A DNA stretch of 64,000 bases from Bugula neritina (GCA_964035545.1 OZ037771.1:8108408-8172407); one strand, 5' to 3'. Counted from the first letter of the stretch, positions 10,931-24,453 are shown. Program-made: numbers and translations. Notes: a model not told the origin generated them from the sequence alone.

Positions 10931-13900
10931 ATGGCTGCCCAACACTTACCCCCAGACTATGAATGTGGTTTCTGTGCATCCAGAACAGAGTCTATGATAG
11001 ATCCAAGGGAGCTGCCTTGTCAACATGTATTCTGTTTGAGTTGTATTGAAGGATACTACAACCAACATGGCTCTGTGACCTGCCCTACTTGTAGGTGAGT
11101 GAGTAGCAAATTATAGTTCTTTCTATATAGTCGAAGACTAATAAAACTGCAACACCTGCAGGTTTAGCATCAATAGCCTACATCATGATCTACATTGTTT
11201 AAACATTGTCTATAGAATATTTTTTGTAAACTAAAGCCTATTGCAATAGTGATTCAAACATAGAGTTGTAAATAAATTTAATACAGAAAAAAATGTTATG
11301 TTTTATTCAAATAGCTGAAATTTTCTAGCACTAGTTAGCTAAGTATATATTTCTTGAAGAGAATTGTGTGATGTACTGAACCTTGAAGAATTGCCAGAAG
11401 TTGAATCAGAGGAAAGTAGACCAGAATCTGAAACTCTGTTTTGTACAGTTGATCAATGTGAAGGTCAACTGGCTGTACGTTTCTGTGTGACATGTGACTA
11501 TAAATTCTGTGCTGACCATCTGAAGGTATAAGAGCATTGTTGTAAAATATCTCCCCTTGTATACTTTTATCTTTTTTGTTAGGCTTTTCTTCCACTACAT
11601 GTTTTTCTATATAGATTTTGGTTTACAAATCATTTTGATGATAATGCCTCTACGCACATAGATGAGATTAGCTCATATGATTTGCATGCCCCTCTCAAGT
11701 ATCTCCTTTTGCTATATATGGCTGAGATAGCATAGCAATAAGTTTATAACTAATGCACATGCATGTTTGTGAAAACATTTTGGCTTGCAAGCACAAAGTT
11801 GAGCTAACACACTTAAAACGTAATGAGCAAATGTGTGCATTATATAGCTTCTGTTTGCTTATCTTAGTACTCTTTTGCTAAAGTTGATAAAATGAATTTC
11901 AAAAAACTAAGTTATACGCATTTGAAGTTTAAGAGGAATGAGAAAATTGACGTTTTCATTCCTATTTCTAATTCTCTGCAATATAGTTTAATCATTCAAT
12001 GGTGTATTACAAACTATGCAACAACCAAGACATTATATATCAAGCATTTCAATTGAAAAATGAAAGTTAATAGATAATCTTCCCATTATTTGATTTGACA
12101 ATCTACATCTTAATTTTTCACTTTATCATCCTTAAGTAATAAACTATATTACATTAACTATTCTGTTAATACAAAAAAACCTCAGTATAACAGCCTTTTT
12201 CAGCTTCATAAAACTCTTTACAAAGAATCTCATGATGAAATAGACATTGATGTCTACAAGCAAGCACCAGCTACATATACTAAACCAGTCTGTGAACAGC
12301 ATGAAGAGGTTCTAATTAAAGCTTGTAAGAAATGTGACAGATTGATCTGTAATGAATGTGATGTTCATGGAACTGACTGTACAGGTATGAGTTAGTGTTG
12401 TTTTTTATATTACCATATATAGAAGAACAAACAGAAAAACGTACCACTTATATAGTGTATTCATATCAAAATATTATGCTATATTATACAGCATACAGCT
12501 AAGAATACCAAGCATACAGGTTTCTTTCTGTTGTTTATTGGAAAATAAATGGCATTGAACTTGTAAATAAAATCCTGATTTTTAAACCAAAATTTTATTA
12601 TTTTATATAGGTATAGAGGAAGATCAACACAACTTCAAGTTTCTTTTTTCTCTGCAAGAAGAAATAAATACATATCTACAGACTCAGTTAAAAACTACAA
12701 CAGAAAAGATAGATGAAGTGTATGAACTGGACAAGAAAATTTGGGGAGAACTGGATGATCAGGAACAGACATGTGGAGAACTTGTAAAGAAGATACGGAA
12801 ATTGCGCAAAGAAGGGGTGAGTTTAAAATTATTCCTTTAGAGCAGCCATAAAGTGCCTATATTGATTTATTAGATAAAAATTAGATTTTGGCCAAACAAC
12901 TGCTGCATTAAATGCAATTACTTTTTATTTAGATATAAAAGTGGACAAGCTTTAAACTGTCAATTTTCTGGAACTTTGTAAAAAATAAGTTTATGCCAAA
13001 ATATTGATGAACAGTTTTAAAAATTTAGAAATTAAAAAACACTTTGAGTATAATAGTATGTTTCCTTAAAAAAAATTTAAATATTAAATAAGGAATTTTA
13101 AACTTACTTTACCATAGTCTGTTTCAAACAGATAAAGAAAATTAAGGATAAAAGTCAAGAACTTATGAAAAAGATCATAGGTCACAGGAAAAAAGTAACC
13201 AGTGAAGTGGAAGCTTTCTACAACAATCTGATGTTGAAGAGAAATGAGTTGCAGAAAGTACAAACTGATTTGAATCATTTGATTCAAAATAGTCATGTGA
13301 CTGAGAAAGTGAAGCAGAGAAAAGGAATTACAGAGGAACTGAGCAAAATAGTACTGGGTGCATCTGCAATCAGTAAACCCCAAGCTCTATGTCAGTCTTG
13401 TAAGTTTTATATTATACTACAGATGTAACTTTTTGCATGGTGCCAATAGCGTAGCTGTCAAACCCATCTTTTAAACTGTATAAGTTAATTTTAATCAGTA
13501 GTGGTGTTATATGTTATAAGTTCTTTTACTTAGCTAATTTTCTAAGTTAGCACTGTATTTTCAAGCAATTTAAAAATTTTAGGCCCAATAGCAGCACCAG
13601 ACTAATAAACGGTATATCTATCTATTACAGATGAAAGAGTTTCATCACTGCTAGGTGTGAGCCTGGTGACAATTCCATCATTACTGACATTCATATCTGA
13701 ACATGAGACAAACAGTCAGTGTATGGCTGCTTGTTATAGACAGAATGGAGATCTACTTGTAGGTACAAGTAATGGATTGGACGTCCTCCATAAAGGTGAA
13801 GATAAACTGATTGTATGCAGCACAGATATGAAAATAGTTACATCAGTGATCGAACATCACCAGAATCTAATCATATTATATAATGTGAATAACACAGACA

Positions 13901-14554
13901 TGATAGAAATGTGTTTGGCTGGTGACATCACAAAAAGAAAAAAACTTTTTTATCTCCACAGAACAAGTTATACAGCAGCAATAATGACAGTCTCTGACAG
14001 ATATGTTGTGGTGAAGAATTCAGATGCCAGGCAGTTGACTATTTATGACTTTACATCTCAGCAAAGAAAAAAAATATATTCTGTAGATGTGCTTAATTTA
14101 CAGCTTTTACCAGGTGCTTGTCTGTTAGGAGTTTGTAAAGAAAAATTGCAAAAATTCAAAATAGAGAATGGACAGCTGGTTGAACTCTGGACATGCAATG
14201 ATATTACAGATGGATATCGTCTCTGTACAGATTCTAATGGATTCATCTACGTAACAACCAGATTGTTGAAGAAGATATATGTTGTCTCTTCTCAAGGTGC
14301 TGCTAATAATATTAGTATAATTACATAAGTATTGTTTAGACATGTATTTTTCTACTTGCAATAACTTTATTAACAGTAGTTAAGTGCAAATAGTATAAAC
14401 TAAACAAGTTGTTTGTTTAACAGGAGAGTTATTGCAAACACTCTCTCATGACAAACTACCATCAAGATTGGCAGGAGTACCAAGTATCAGAGATGGAGTA
14501 ATAGCTGTACCTTGTTGGGATGAAAACAGGTTGTGTTTGTTTAGAGTAGTTTAA
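10931..14554 (+). CDS. RING/B-box/coiled-coil protein with beta-propeller-like C-terminus (TRIM-like), intact
   Basis: Exons 10931-11094, 11360-11525, 12204-12384, 12611-12816, 13132-13399, 13631-14296 and 14424-14554 join in frame to 593 aa with consensus splice sites. Residues 12-54 form a C3HC4 RING (C12, C15, C30, H32, C35, C38, C51, C54), so it is likely an E3 ubiquitin ligase. Exon 2 has a first zinc-binding B-box-like cluster, and exon 3 a second (CEQH...CKKC...CNEC...H). Exons 4-5 are charged, helical coiled coil for dimerisation. Exons 6-7 contain repeated hydrophobic strands such as GDLLVGTSNGLDVL, like NHL or WD-type propeller blades of TRIM2/3/71-type proteins, probably for substrate binding. 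A possible AATAAA lies at 14,934. The family is TRIM-like; the exact orthologue is not recognised. A frameshifted paralogue lies at 39,004-43,979. Confidence 0.85.
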
Positions 14555-16067
14555 ATGTGAAATAGTGAAAATGTGATTATTTGTATGTTTGTTAAACTCA
14601 GCATATAGTTTAAGCTCAGTGCACACTACAGTATATTTTATTAAATTGTTTAGTTAAGGATAATTAGCATATTAAAATCATTTCTATGTTCTGAACTTTT
14701 TCAACAAGATGTCACTTGATTTATCAATAATTGATTTTGTGACTGCTAGCTACTTTGTTTAATACAGCAATTTACTCAAAATTATTTAGATCTATAGGTA
14801 TTCCTATATAAATAAGCAACATTATTAGCGCAATATGCATCATTTATAAGTTTTAAATATTGCTTGTTGTAAGTATTTCGTTTCGTTGTTTGCCTGTTTA
14901 TTTGCTTTAATTTCTTAAGTTTACAAGGCTACTAATAAAAGAATATACGATATACTTGTTACACCCTACTCTTGTCTAATATTATGAACCAGTCACAATC
15001 TGCAGAGTTCATCAACCACTACACATATAGTAATGCAAATAATATATAGTTGTGCAATTCATGTCTATATGCTATGCTATTAAAAGTGTCAATCCGATAA
15101 CAAAATACACACAAAGTCTGCTTAAAAACTCAACACTTTTCTAGGAGTTCCTGATGATATATCATAGTGGCCTTTTAATACTTAGGCTAATTGTACTTGT
15201 TTTCTATTGTGGCAAAAAGCAATTTAATGACTGAGTGCCCTTTCTTGCCATCAACAATAGCCTGAACCTAGAGGTAACCTATAGCTTTGTGCTTACTATA
15301 GTTGCCAGTGCCCTATAGCCACCACCATTGAACTATAACCTATTAACTATAACTTATAGTTTCAGTTCAGTGGCCACCACCACGGCTGCTCTTTAAGAAA
15401 AGCAACAAACTAGTTATTGTCAATATTGTACTATGGCAGTCAATTGCAAGAAGAAATCCAAAAACAGCATTTTCATTCATCTTTTAAGCAGTCCATAAAT
15501 ACATTACAACTTCTCATACATGACACTGCATTTTTAAAAGCCTGCCTTGTTAATTTAATCAACAGGTCAAAACTTTCATATATGAGATTGAGCTATTGTT
15601 ACAGCATTGTACTAATGGATAGTTGAATGTTACAGAAAGACTATTTTATTATTAGCTGCTGTAATCAGAGCCATGCAGGTGAACACATAATAAAACTAAC
15701 AGCTATATTTTAGGTGTACCTAATCAATATTTTGTATTGCAATGAAATTCAAGAAATCAAGAGCATATTCTTGCATTCCATTAACTCTATTCAGTTAACA
15801 TGATTATTGCAGCTGACAAATTGGTGACTTCCCTTTCAGCATGAGCACCAGACAAAAGAATTTTGTTTTTACTTGGTTTATAATGTTGTATGAAGAGTCA
15901 TAAACAGTTTTAGGGTAATATATCTAATGGGACTGAGTCTACAATAACATTCCATATTATTTACTTACATTATTGGTAATCAATAGCTAATATTTTTGGG
16001 GCGTATTCTTCATTGTACCAGTTGATACCAGACAGTGTGCCTGCCAGATTATAGGCACTAAACAGGT
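14555..16067. other. Intergenic, no gene seen
   Basis: It holds the probable 3' end of the RING gene (AATAAA at 14,934). The short ORFs at 15,417-15,626 and 15,970-16,080 have no recognisable features. The tandem array begins at its right edge, where sequence becomes alignable with 21,768 onward. Confidence 0.5.
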
Positions 16068-16085
16068 GTGGCATATTATTAGCAA

Positions 16086-16258
16086 TAGTGTAAGTACATG
16101 GTGTAAGTACATGGTGTAAGTACATGGTGTAAGTTATACATCGTGTAAGTACATGGGGTAAGTATATGGTGTAAGTACATGGTGTAAGGACATGGTGTAA
16201 GTGCATAGTGTAAGTACATGGTGTAAGTACATAGTGTAAGTACACGGTGTAAGTACAG
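16086..16258. repeat. 13-bp minisatellite GTGTAAGTACATG
   Basis: About 13 imperfect copies head to tail without spacers. The related array at 21,786-22,022 lies at the same place in the next unit. Confidence 0.85.
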
Positions 16259-16539
16259 TTTCTATGTTATGTTCTGTATAAGAGAAATGAACTGAAGGAC
16301 AAGTCAAACAGAATCAGATTACATCAATACCGCTGTGTTGGCTTTACCATTGGTGGACAATTTCATGGGGAATCCCTACACTGTGCTCACAGAGAGAAGG
16401 TGACTCCACAAGCAAGTTGGTCTACATAATATAGTATTAGTTGTTCTTTTGAAATACTAAACTTTAGCATAACCATTGCTTGTAGAAGTTTTGCTTTGCT
16501 TCTCATGCAAGCTATTGACTGTTGCTTTTGCGAATATAT

Positions 16540-16615
16540 ATTATTATGTTACATATTATATTATTGTCTTACATATTATATTATTATGCTACATATTATA
16601 TTATTATCATATTTA
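16540..16615. repeat. Short TTATTATGTTACATATTATA array
   Basis: About four copies of a 19-20-bp AT-rich unit. The same array is longer at 22,305-22,605 and short at 27,655-27,722, so it marks equivalent places in three units and varies in copy number. Confidence 0.8.
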
Positions 16616-16737
16616 GTAGGGTAATATACAAATACTTTCGAATTAACATAATTTATTAGCAGTTGTAAACATAGAATAATGTTACTGATCTTGAGAATCA
16701 ACAGTAATACACGTGAACAGTGACATCACATCCTGTA

Positions 16738-18175
16738 TCACTTACAGCGTACTCAAGAAGGACAAACACGAACTTCTTGGTACCAGCTAATAGACAGTTC
16801 ATGTTCATCTTCCGCAATGATCTTCTCTGCTTGTGGTTTCAGTCTGTTCAGCAGGATCTTCAACATGACTTTACTTGGGTGACTTCTTAGGCTAATAGTG
16901 CGGTAATTCTGGCACAGATGTAGGTTGCCTTTCTTGGGGAGTGTGATCACCAGTGATTGTGTCCATGGTGTTGGCCATTCTCCTGTCTGCCAGATCTTGT
17001 TGCAGATGATTGTCAAGGCGTTGATCATGACCTCTCCTCCTGCCTGCACTAGTTCTCCTGGTATATTATCCACTCCTGCTGACTTCTCTTTTTTCAGTGC
17101 TTTGATTGCTGCTTCAACTTCTTCTCAAAGGATGGGATGGTCATCAATGTTGGTGGCTGGAGGGACAATCAGTACTTCTGGGTTTCCTGTGGCTTTGGCT
17201 TTGTACAGTTCTGAGCAGTACTCTGTCCATCATCTCAAAATGTCCTGTTCCTCTGTCAGGCACTTCCCTTCTTTGTCTTGTATGGTGGTGGTGCGTCTCT
17301 GTTTTGTACATGCCAGGTCTTTCACTAGTTGGTATGCCTTTTTGCTGTTATTTGTCTTCAGGTTTTCTTCTATTTCTGGGCACTTCTCCTCAATTCAGTT
17401 TTCTTTTGCCCTTTTCATGCCCCTTTTGATTTTCTGACTGACTGCCCCATACTGTTTTGCACCTTCTGGTTCCTTCTTCGTTTTCTTCAGTTCTCTTCGT
17501 TTGTCACACAGGTCAAGGATATCAGCTGTGACCCAGGGCTTTTTGACAGTTTGGTGTTTGCCAAGAATCTCACTGGCTGTTTTGGTCACAGCTGTGTTGA
17601 AGGTGCCAATCAACGTGTCACTGTCAGCATCAATAACAGTGAGAGACCCCTTGCAAACTTTTCTCCTATCGTGGCTTGAAAGTCTTCGGCTATCTCGGGG
17701 TCCTTCAGTTTCTCGAGGTCAAACTTCAATCTAGTGTAGCGCTGCTTTTTAACCCTCTTCAAGTGGAGGCGTAAGGTCAACATCACGAGGTCATGGTCGC
17801 TTCCTACATCTGCTCCTGACATTGTAAACAGACACAAATTCCTCAAATGGAATTTGAGAGCTTGAATTTGTGCGACTTTCCTTTTTCCTGTTTTCCACAA
17901 GGACGGTGTGGTTGTTGGGAATCCCCGGAAGTTTCATGAAATGCTCATCAGTCCACAGTCTATAGGCAGGAGAATTCAATATGGCCGTCTTGAACACCAC
18001 GGGACTCTGTTGATAGACAAATGTAGTGAAAAATTCCATCGTAGAAATATTACTTCCTTTCTTCACTATAGTGACGTGAATAGAAGGGGGGGTTGGCTTT
18101 GCCAAAAACAATCTTAGACACAGTGCTGGAGATGTTAAGTAGGAGGCCACATACTAAGGCTATGTAAATTGCCAT
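16738..18175 (-). pseudogene. JmjC oxygenase copy 1, truncated and LINE-disrupted
   Basis: Exon 1 starts at ATG 18,175 with the remains of a signal peptide. A short deletion removes part of it, and an extra G in the G-run at 18,085-18,091 (seven, against six in copy 4) shifts the frame. The exon is recognisable up to about 17,830. There a LINE fragment (16,805-17,816) replaces the end of exon 1, exons 2 and 3 and the start of exon 4. The rest of exon 4 (TKKF region) and its donor are at 16,738-16,804. Exons 5-10 are missing because the array ends at 16,068. Not functional. Confidence 0.75.
16805..17816 (-). mobile_element. LINE fragment (endonuclease end to early reverse transcriptase)
   Basis: On the minus strand it encodes, with frameshifts, the C-terminal endonuclease motif GADVGSDHDLVM, a basic linker (KPWVTADILDLCDKRRELKK) and the start of reverse transcriptase (DNIPGELVQAGGE, GEWPTPWTQSLVITLPKKGN). 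This is a widespread invertebrate non-LTR retrotransposon type. Both ends are internal to the element, so it is not a normal insertion. The same fragment with the same junctions is at 33,281-34,278. Confidence 0.88.
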
Positions 18176-18619
18176 TGCACAACAGGTCTGCCTCAGGTCA
18201 AAGAAAAAATAATACATTATGGAAAGACAACAAACTATATAATAAAATATATGTGAGCATGTAATATGGTCACATGACTTGCTAGCTGAGAGATCACTGA
18301 ATTATCAGCTTTTTGCATCATGGCTGAACTTGACTTGTGTAATAAACTTAGCGCCACAGTCTGCGGGCCATAATCCCTTTACAATGTTGGACAGATTAGA
18401 CTCTGGAGGCTATACAATGTTATTATAGAAGATGCTCACCAGAGCGTTTAAAAACATGTGTACATTGAGAAACATGATAAATAAATACATACACTTGGTA
18501 ACTTGGCTTATTGTTGAGCCAATCTACACCAACACCTGGAGAAATCCCTTTAAACCTACAAACACCTAGAGTCTAGAGTCTAGACAGTCTCTAACACACT
18601 TCCTACAGAGCCTGTGCGT

Positions 18620-18730
18620 TTACACTGTGTCAATGAATTCATTGTACCAAAAGTAGGTCTCACCCACTACCCTCACATGATTAGGGCGCAGTGAAAGATG
18701 ACCAAAAACAGATCTTGTACCAGTTAATAC
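18620..18730 (-). other. Conserved 36-codon open block with splice acceptor, unit 1
   Basis: After a TTTTCAG acceptor the minus strand stays open for 36 codons and ends in TAA; it contains GHLSLRPNHVRVVGETYFWY. Copies at 24,454-24,564 and 29,559-29,669 are also open, while the copy near 35,090-35,200 is frameshifted. It may be a terminal exon of the upstream 119-aa gene or of an unidentified gene. I do not recognise the peptide. Confidence 0.35.
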
Positions 18731-18829
18731 CTGAAAAGAAGTCCTGCAACAATAAAGTGCATTCAATTGCCATATTGGTAACTAGAATTTGAGGTTGAGA
18801 GAAATTTAGTGGACAGTGCTTAAATGGGA

Positions 18830-19115
18830 TATGAACTTTTCATCAAACAAGGAGTTGTCCCTATCACTCTCATCACATAGTGTAGACAAACAGCAGCATT
18901 GACATCTAGAATTCAGAATTAAGTCAAAGGGTTATAATCTCACTCAATGAGCTAAATACTACATCATAGACTGAGAGCATGCTACATAATAGACTGAGAG
19001 TATGCTACATCATAGACTGAGAGTATGCTAGAGATTATAAGGTGTCCAGCCAGATGTTTACAGCGATGTTTCTATTGCGGAATCTACTCCAGAAACTGAT
19101 ACTTTATAAAGTTAG
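18830..19115 (-). pseudogene. Second, older JmjC remnant (exon 6 and exon 7 pieces), unit 1
   Basis: About 19,040-19,110 resembles JmjC exon 6 (the ...VNIW... part) and 18,840-18,930 resembles exon 7 (VIGDNSLFDEKF). Between them the exon 6 donor region is repeated in tandem at 18,960-19,030. Equivalent remnants are near 24,660-24,930, 29,770-30,030 and 35,300-35,620. Confidence 0.6.
18960..19032. repeat. Minisatellite derived from a 5' splice site, unit 1
   Basis: Three copies of a unit of about 23 bp, CATAGACTGAGAGTATGCTA. On the minus strand each copy matches the exon 6 end plus donor (TCTATGAT/GTAG) found at 21,165-21,190. Confidence 0.75.
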
Positions 19116-19617
19116 TAGCCACAATACTATACATCTGTTATGATATGCTTAGCAGAATAAAAATAATATAGGCCTATTATTATTAAAGTGTTTGTTAAAA
19201 CTTTATTTGACAAATGAAACAGGAAAAACAGCATAAAGTTAAAATATGAACAACTTATTTCCTCTTAGTATATTAGCAGAAGAAACTATGACATAGATTA
19301 AGTATTCATGAAGAAACAAGATCAAAATCAGAGAATAAATAACACAAAAAATATATAATATATTGTATAGTGTAGACCCTATTTAGCAGATGTTGTATTA
19401 TAGATACTATCTCCATGTACAACCTGCTCTGACATGACATAACAGAGTTTCTACAGTATCTGTATGATTATTGGTCTCTATGATGTCATCCAACACTCTA
19501 TATTCTCACTCTACTACATGCTAATGTAAGCAGTACTTTATATTCAACAAGAGAGCACAACTCTGATTCAACACTTCAGCGCAGTTGTTCAGCTATGTTC
19601 ACTTTAAAGATTCACAG

Positions 19618-20531
19618 TTATTTCATCTTCTCATATTTACAGATCTTAGCTGTCACATTTCCTCCAATCAATGAGGGTTTCTAAAACATAACATATACTA
19701 TTATTAAGTAAATGTATAAATACTGCAGTGAGGTATAGAAAGTAGAAAACCCTGTAATACTCAGAGAGAGAAATACACCAACTATTGCCAATGACAAAAT
19801 AGTATTTTATTTTTTGCTTCTATTTCAATAACAATCAGTTATGTATCTGTATAACATATACTGATAAAACTATACAGTATTATGTATATAAAGATATAGG
19901 AATTACCTTGTTGACTGTGTATAGGAGCTAGACATTTTAGTTTCAAGTTTTTGAATATTATCTGATATTGTTGATGGAGCTTTTGTGTTGATTTGGGGGC
20001 AGTTTTTACTGTCTGAAACAAAAATGTATTTCCTCTTTTAAGAAAACTGAACGCAAACTATATAATATAACCAACAATGAAACCTATTAATGCACATTAA
20101 AGCTAATTATACGTTGTTCACTGATTTTCAAAATTCTTCATCACCTTAGCAATGAATTTTAGTTACCTGGGTTAAAATAACTTCTTGTAGTTTTCTGAGT
20201 TGGGGTTTTGTTATTTGTTTCTTACAAAACATTTTGTAGACAGCTTCCAACTCTTGGAGAATTTCCAGCTGTTCCTTCTGTAAGTGAAATATTACTGATT
20301 ATTGAATCTGTTCTATCTGCACTCAATACATTTCCTGTTTGCATAATAGAAATATTCATACATAAAATATGCTTTATTTCTTCTACAATAAAAACTCGCT
20401 ACTAAATTTGTAATCTCAAGTCATAGCGTAATGCATAACATTTTACTTACTGATGATTTATTATGAATCACTCTCTTTGCCCACATGACATCACCTTTAC
20501 TAAACATGGAGACATCACAAATACCATACAT
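19618..20531 (-). pseudogene. 119-aa gene, copy 1, frameshifted
   Basis: The same four exons as the intact copies: 20451-20531, 20167-20277, 19907-20012 and 19618-19680. The third exon is 106 bases where the others have 105, from one missing T in a T-run and two added bases near 19,920, so the frame changes before the last exon. Splice sites are kept. Likely a recent pseudogene. Confidence 0.65.
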
Positions 20532-21785
20532 GACCAAGTTTTAAAGTAGAAATAGTATCTTGAGTAGCAAAATATCACATCCAACTTATTCGTCTGCTGT
20601 GAAGTTTGTGACTTTATGTCACGAGGTTATGATGTCCATTGTTGAGTTTGCAGTTTAAACCATTGTTGCATATATTGCCATATATAGACATTTTTGAGTC
20701 ATTTATGTTTCATTTTTAGGTGTTCGTGTAAAACGCTTTCAGCCTGTACACATACTCAGGTATTCAAACCTATGATTGATATACATTCTACAGTCTACAC
20801 TCTATTGTCATATAATTGCTTTGATGTAGTCAATAATTTCAATTTGCTCAAAATATATACATCACACAGTAGAATGTTTCACAGCATACACAGAAAGAAT
20901 ACAATTCCAGATGTGATAAAATAACATACCAGGTATATGAGGCAGATAATGGTGAGATATAGTCTTACTTACAGGTAGGTTTAACTTAGACATGAACTTT
21001 TCATCTTACAAGGAGTTGTCCCCTATCACTCTCGACATAGAGTGTCTACAAACAGTATCATCAACATCTAGAATTCATAATTAAAGTCAGAGAGTTTTAA
21101 CAGGTCATTTCCACGTTACTCAATGAAAACATATATGCTACTCTTTGTTACTTATTGAGCCAAGTACTACATCATAGACCGAGAGCATGCTAGAGATAAG
21201 TGACTGCGCAGAGCTAAGACTAACTGGGTCAAGACAGGGGATGATTCCAAGTTCTCCATGCCAGACGTATCTACTCTGTCTAGTGTCCACGTGGGGTCAA
21301 AGTCCTCATCACACTTTTCTAGGTCAATAACCTTATTCTTGAAGGTGTCCCACCAGATGTTTACAGAAATATTTCTGTTGTAAGATCCTACTTGGTGTAT
21401 TCTACAGCATAAATATAATAGATTACAGCATAACATGGTATATTGAAATATAATAGAATATGCAACATAAGATAAAGACATAATAAAATTATAGTATAAC
21501 ACAACATAGTATAGCACAAGATAATATGATATAACATACTGTAACATAATATAATATAAAAAAGAAAAGATCAAGATGCAGGAAGGTGCACACACGCAGT
21601 GTTACCATTTAAATGGAATGTAGAGACAGTCTCTGGCTCTAAGTCAGCGTGCATGAGCTTCACGTCAGCAAGGCCTGGGTACTTGGTGTAGTCTACATCA
21701 TCGACATCAATGTGAGAGTATAAACCTTCAGGGTGGTCAAACAGCACCTTGTCCTGTAGAGTCAGTGTGGCATATTAATAGCAAT

Positions 21786-22022
21786 AGTGTAAATACATAG
21801 TGTAAGTACATGGTGTAAATACATGGTGTAAGTACAGGCTGTAAGTGCATGGGGTAAATACATGGTGTAAACACCTAGTGTAAGATATACATGGTGTAAG
21901 TATATATGGTGTACGTACATGGTGTAAGTACAGGGTGTAAGTACAGGGTGTAAGTACAGGGTGTAAGTACAGGGTGTAAGTACAGGGTGTAAGTACAGGG
22001 TGTAAGTACAGGGTGTAAGTAC
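21786..22022. repeat. 13-bp minisatellite GTGTAAGTACAGG, unit 2
   Basis: About 18 copies, the last seven nearly identical, inside the JmjC intron between exons 4 and 5. It is a direct tandem array with no spacers, so it is not a CRISPR array. Confidence 0.88.
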
Positions 22023-22304
22023 AGTTTCTATGTTATGTTCTGTATAAGACAAATGAGCTGAAGGACAAGTCAAACAGAATCAGATTACATCAATACTGCT
22101 GTGTTGACTTTACTGTTGGTGGACAATTCTATGGGGAATCCCTACACTGTGCTCACAGAGAGAAGATAACTTCACAAACAAGGTGGTCTACATAATATAG
22201 TACTAGTTGTTCTTTTGAAATAATGAACTTTAGCATAGCCATTGCTTGCTGAAATTTTGCTTCGCATGCCATTCAAACTATTGACAATTTTTATTGCTAA
22301 GATA

Positions 22305-22605
22305 TATTATTATGTTACATATTATATTATTGTGTTACATATTATATATTATTATGTTACATATTATATTATTATGTTACACATTGTATTATTGTGTTAC
22401 ATATTATATATTATTATGTTACATATTATATTATTATGTTACATATTATATTATTGTGTTACATATTATATATTATTATGTTACATATTATATTATTATG
22501 TTACATATTATATTATTATGTTACATATTATATTATTATGTTACACATTATATTATTGTGTTACATATTATATTATTATGCTACATATTATATTATTATC
22601 ATATT
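22305..22605. repeat. AT-rich array TTATTATGTTACATATTATA, about 15 copies
   Basis: Copies of 19-20 bp alternate with longer forms. Three spurious ORFs (YYVTYYIIML pattern) arise only because the repeat lacks stop codons. It lies just downstream of exon 4 on the minus strand. Confidence 0.88.
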
Positions 22606-24453
22606 TAGTAGGGTAGTATACAAATACTTTCGAATTAACATAATTTATTAGCAGTTGTAAACATAGAATAATGTTACTGATCTTGAGAATCAACAGTAAT
22701 ACACGTGAACATTGACATCACATCCTGTATCACTTACAGCGTACTCAAGAAGGACAAACACGAACTTCTTGGTACCAGCTAATAGACAGTTCATGTGCTC
22801 CACAAAGTCAGTATGTACAACAGAAACAGTACCACCACTGCTGTACCACATAATCTGACAAAACACAGAGCTCAATGGCTAACGGATTATTGTAAAATAA
22901 TGACACAGCCATAGGATCTATAAACTTATTATAATATTAATATATTATCATTATATTTGGTCTAATGCAGCTGACAAATCTATTTTAGACTATTTCATGC
23001 ATTTACCTGAGTAAAGAATGTTCGCAGCAGACATACATCTGGCCTTTTACACTACAGCACAAAATGAGCTATCATTGCTTATAAAACAGTTACATTAAAA
23101 AAATTTCCTGCAGGCTAGAACTATACAGGCTCATCACATGTAGCGTGAACAGCAAGAATTAGGATGTGATGTCATAGTGATGAATAATAATAATGACCGT
23201 TAATTTTTAATTTGTAGTCTTTATGAACCATTATGATGACAAATCTTAGCCATAGAGTTAATATGTAGTATATAATAAAAAGGTGACTCATGACATACAA
23301 ATTGTTCTAGAACTCACTGTTTTCACAATGATGTCTTTTATAAGCTGTTCACACTGCAAGTGGTGTGGCAACATATAGTCTTTTCTACAGAAAGTTTCAA
23401 AAGCCCCTAAAGTAGTGCAAATAACTTTTATTTAAATAATCTTTTATGACCTAAACCTTCGTTTCAGAATACACACTATACACACTAGATAATTTATTAA
23501 CAAAAAGACAGCTTCTAAGAATTGCACTTAGACATAGAAGTTACAACATAATATTATAATATGCATTTTAGGAAACTAGACTGAGAAGATAGTCTGAGAA
23601 ACTAACCTAAGAAATGAGGGCACTGGCTCCACCATATATTGATCTGTGACATTGTAGACAGACACAAGTTCCTTAAATGGAATACAAGAGCTCGGATTTG
23701 TGCGGATTTCCTTCTGTCTGCTTTTCACAAGGACGGTGTGGTTGTTGGGAATCTCTAGAAGTTTCATAAAATACTCGTCAGTCCACAGTCTAATGGTAGA
23801 AGAATTCAATATGGCCGCCTCTAACACCAAGGGACTCTGTTCGTAGTGGAATATAGTGAAAAAGTCCTTAGTAGAAATGCTACTTCCTTTCTTCACTATA
23901 GTGACGTGAATAGAAGGGAGATTCGCTTCGCCAAAAGCAATCTTAGACTGAGCTACAGCATTGCTTGAGATGTGAAGTAGGAGGCCGCATACTAAGGCCA
24001 TGTAGATTGCCATTGCACAGCAGGTCTACTTCAGGTCAAGAAAGAAAATAATACATTGTAGAAAGACAACAAACTATATAATAAGATATCTGTGAGCATG
24101 TAATATGGTCACATGACTTGCTAGCTGAGAGATCACTGAATGATCAGCTTTTTGCATCTTGGCTGAACTTGACTCGTTTAATAAACTTAGCACCACAGTT
24201 TGCTGGCCATAACCCCTTCACAATGCTGGACAGGCTAGACTCTAGAGGCTATACAATTTTATTATAGAATATGCTCACCAAAGTGTTTAAAAACATGTGT
24301 ATATTGAGAAACATGATACACCTGGTAACTTGGTTTATTGTTGAGCCAATCTGCACCAACACCTGGAGAAATCTATTTAAACCTACAAACACTTAGAGTC
24401 TAGAGTCTAGAGTCTAGACAGTCTCTAACACAGTTCCTACAGAGCCTGTGCGG

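Larger units (their letters stand above)
20973..24013 (-). pseudogene. JmjC oxygenase copy 2, the most complete core, with a one-base loss
   Basis: Exons 23607-24013 (signal peptide MAIYMALVCGLLL, then the W-TDEYF, FKELVSVYNV region), 23318-23384, 23007-23051, 22738-22854 (JmjC core with iron-binding HTD and cosubstrate lysine in AGTKKFVFV), 21606-21753, 21171-21401 (second iron-binding His in IHQV, then NRNISVNIWW) and 20973-21045. Phases agree throughout. JmjC enzymes use 2-oxoglutarate, oxygen and Fe(II) to hydroxylate proteins; a signal peptide points to the secretory pathway. Defects: one G is missing near 21,626 in exon 5, so the expected ...CLYIPF..W strand is out of frame; the exon 5/6 junction codon would be TGA; and exon 7 has TAA where copy 4 has tyrosine. 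The EF-hand exons present in copy 4 are absent. Confidence 0.7.

Noticed and set aside
16925-17734. Plus-strand ORFs of 77-170 codons in the LINE fragments
   Set aside because: Antisense shadows of the LINE coding strand; the same shadows appear at 33,473-34,599.
21890-22022. Regular short repeats that could look like a CRISPR array
   Set aside because: The 13-bp units are head to tail with no unique spacers, and the context is a eukaryotic intron.
22242-22651. Overlapping 85-124-codon ORFs
   Set aside because: They are translations of the TTATTATGTTACA repeat in different frames.
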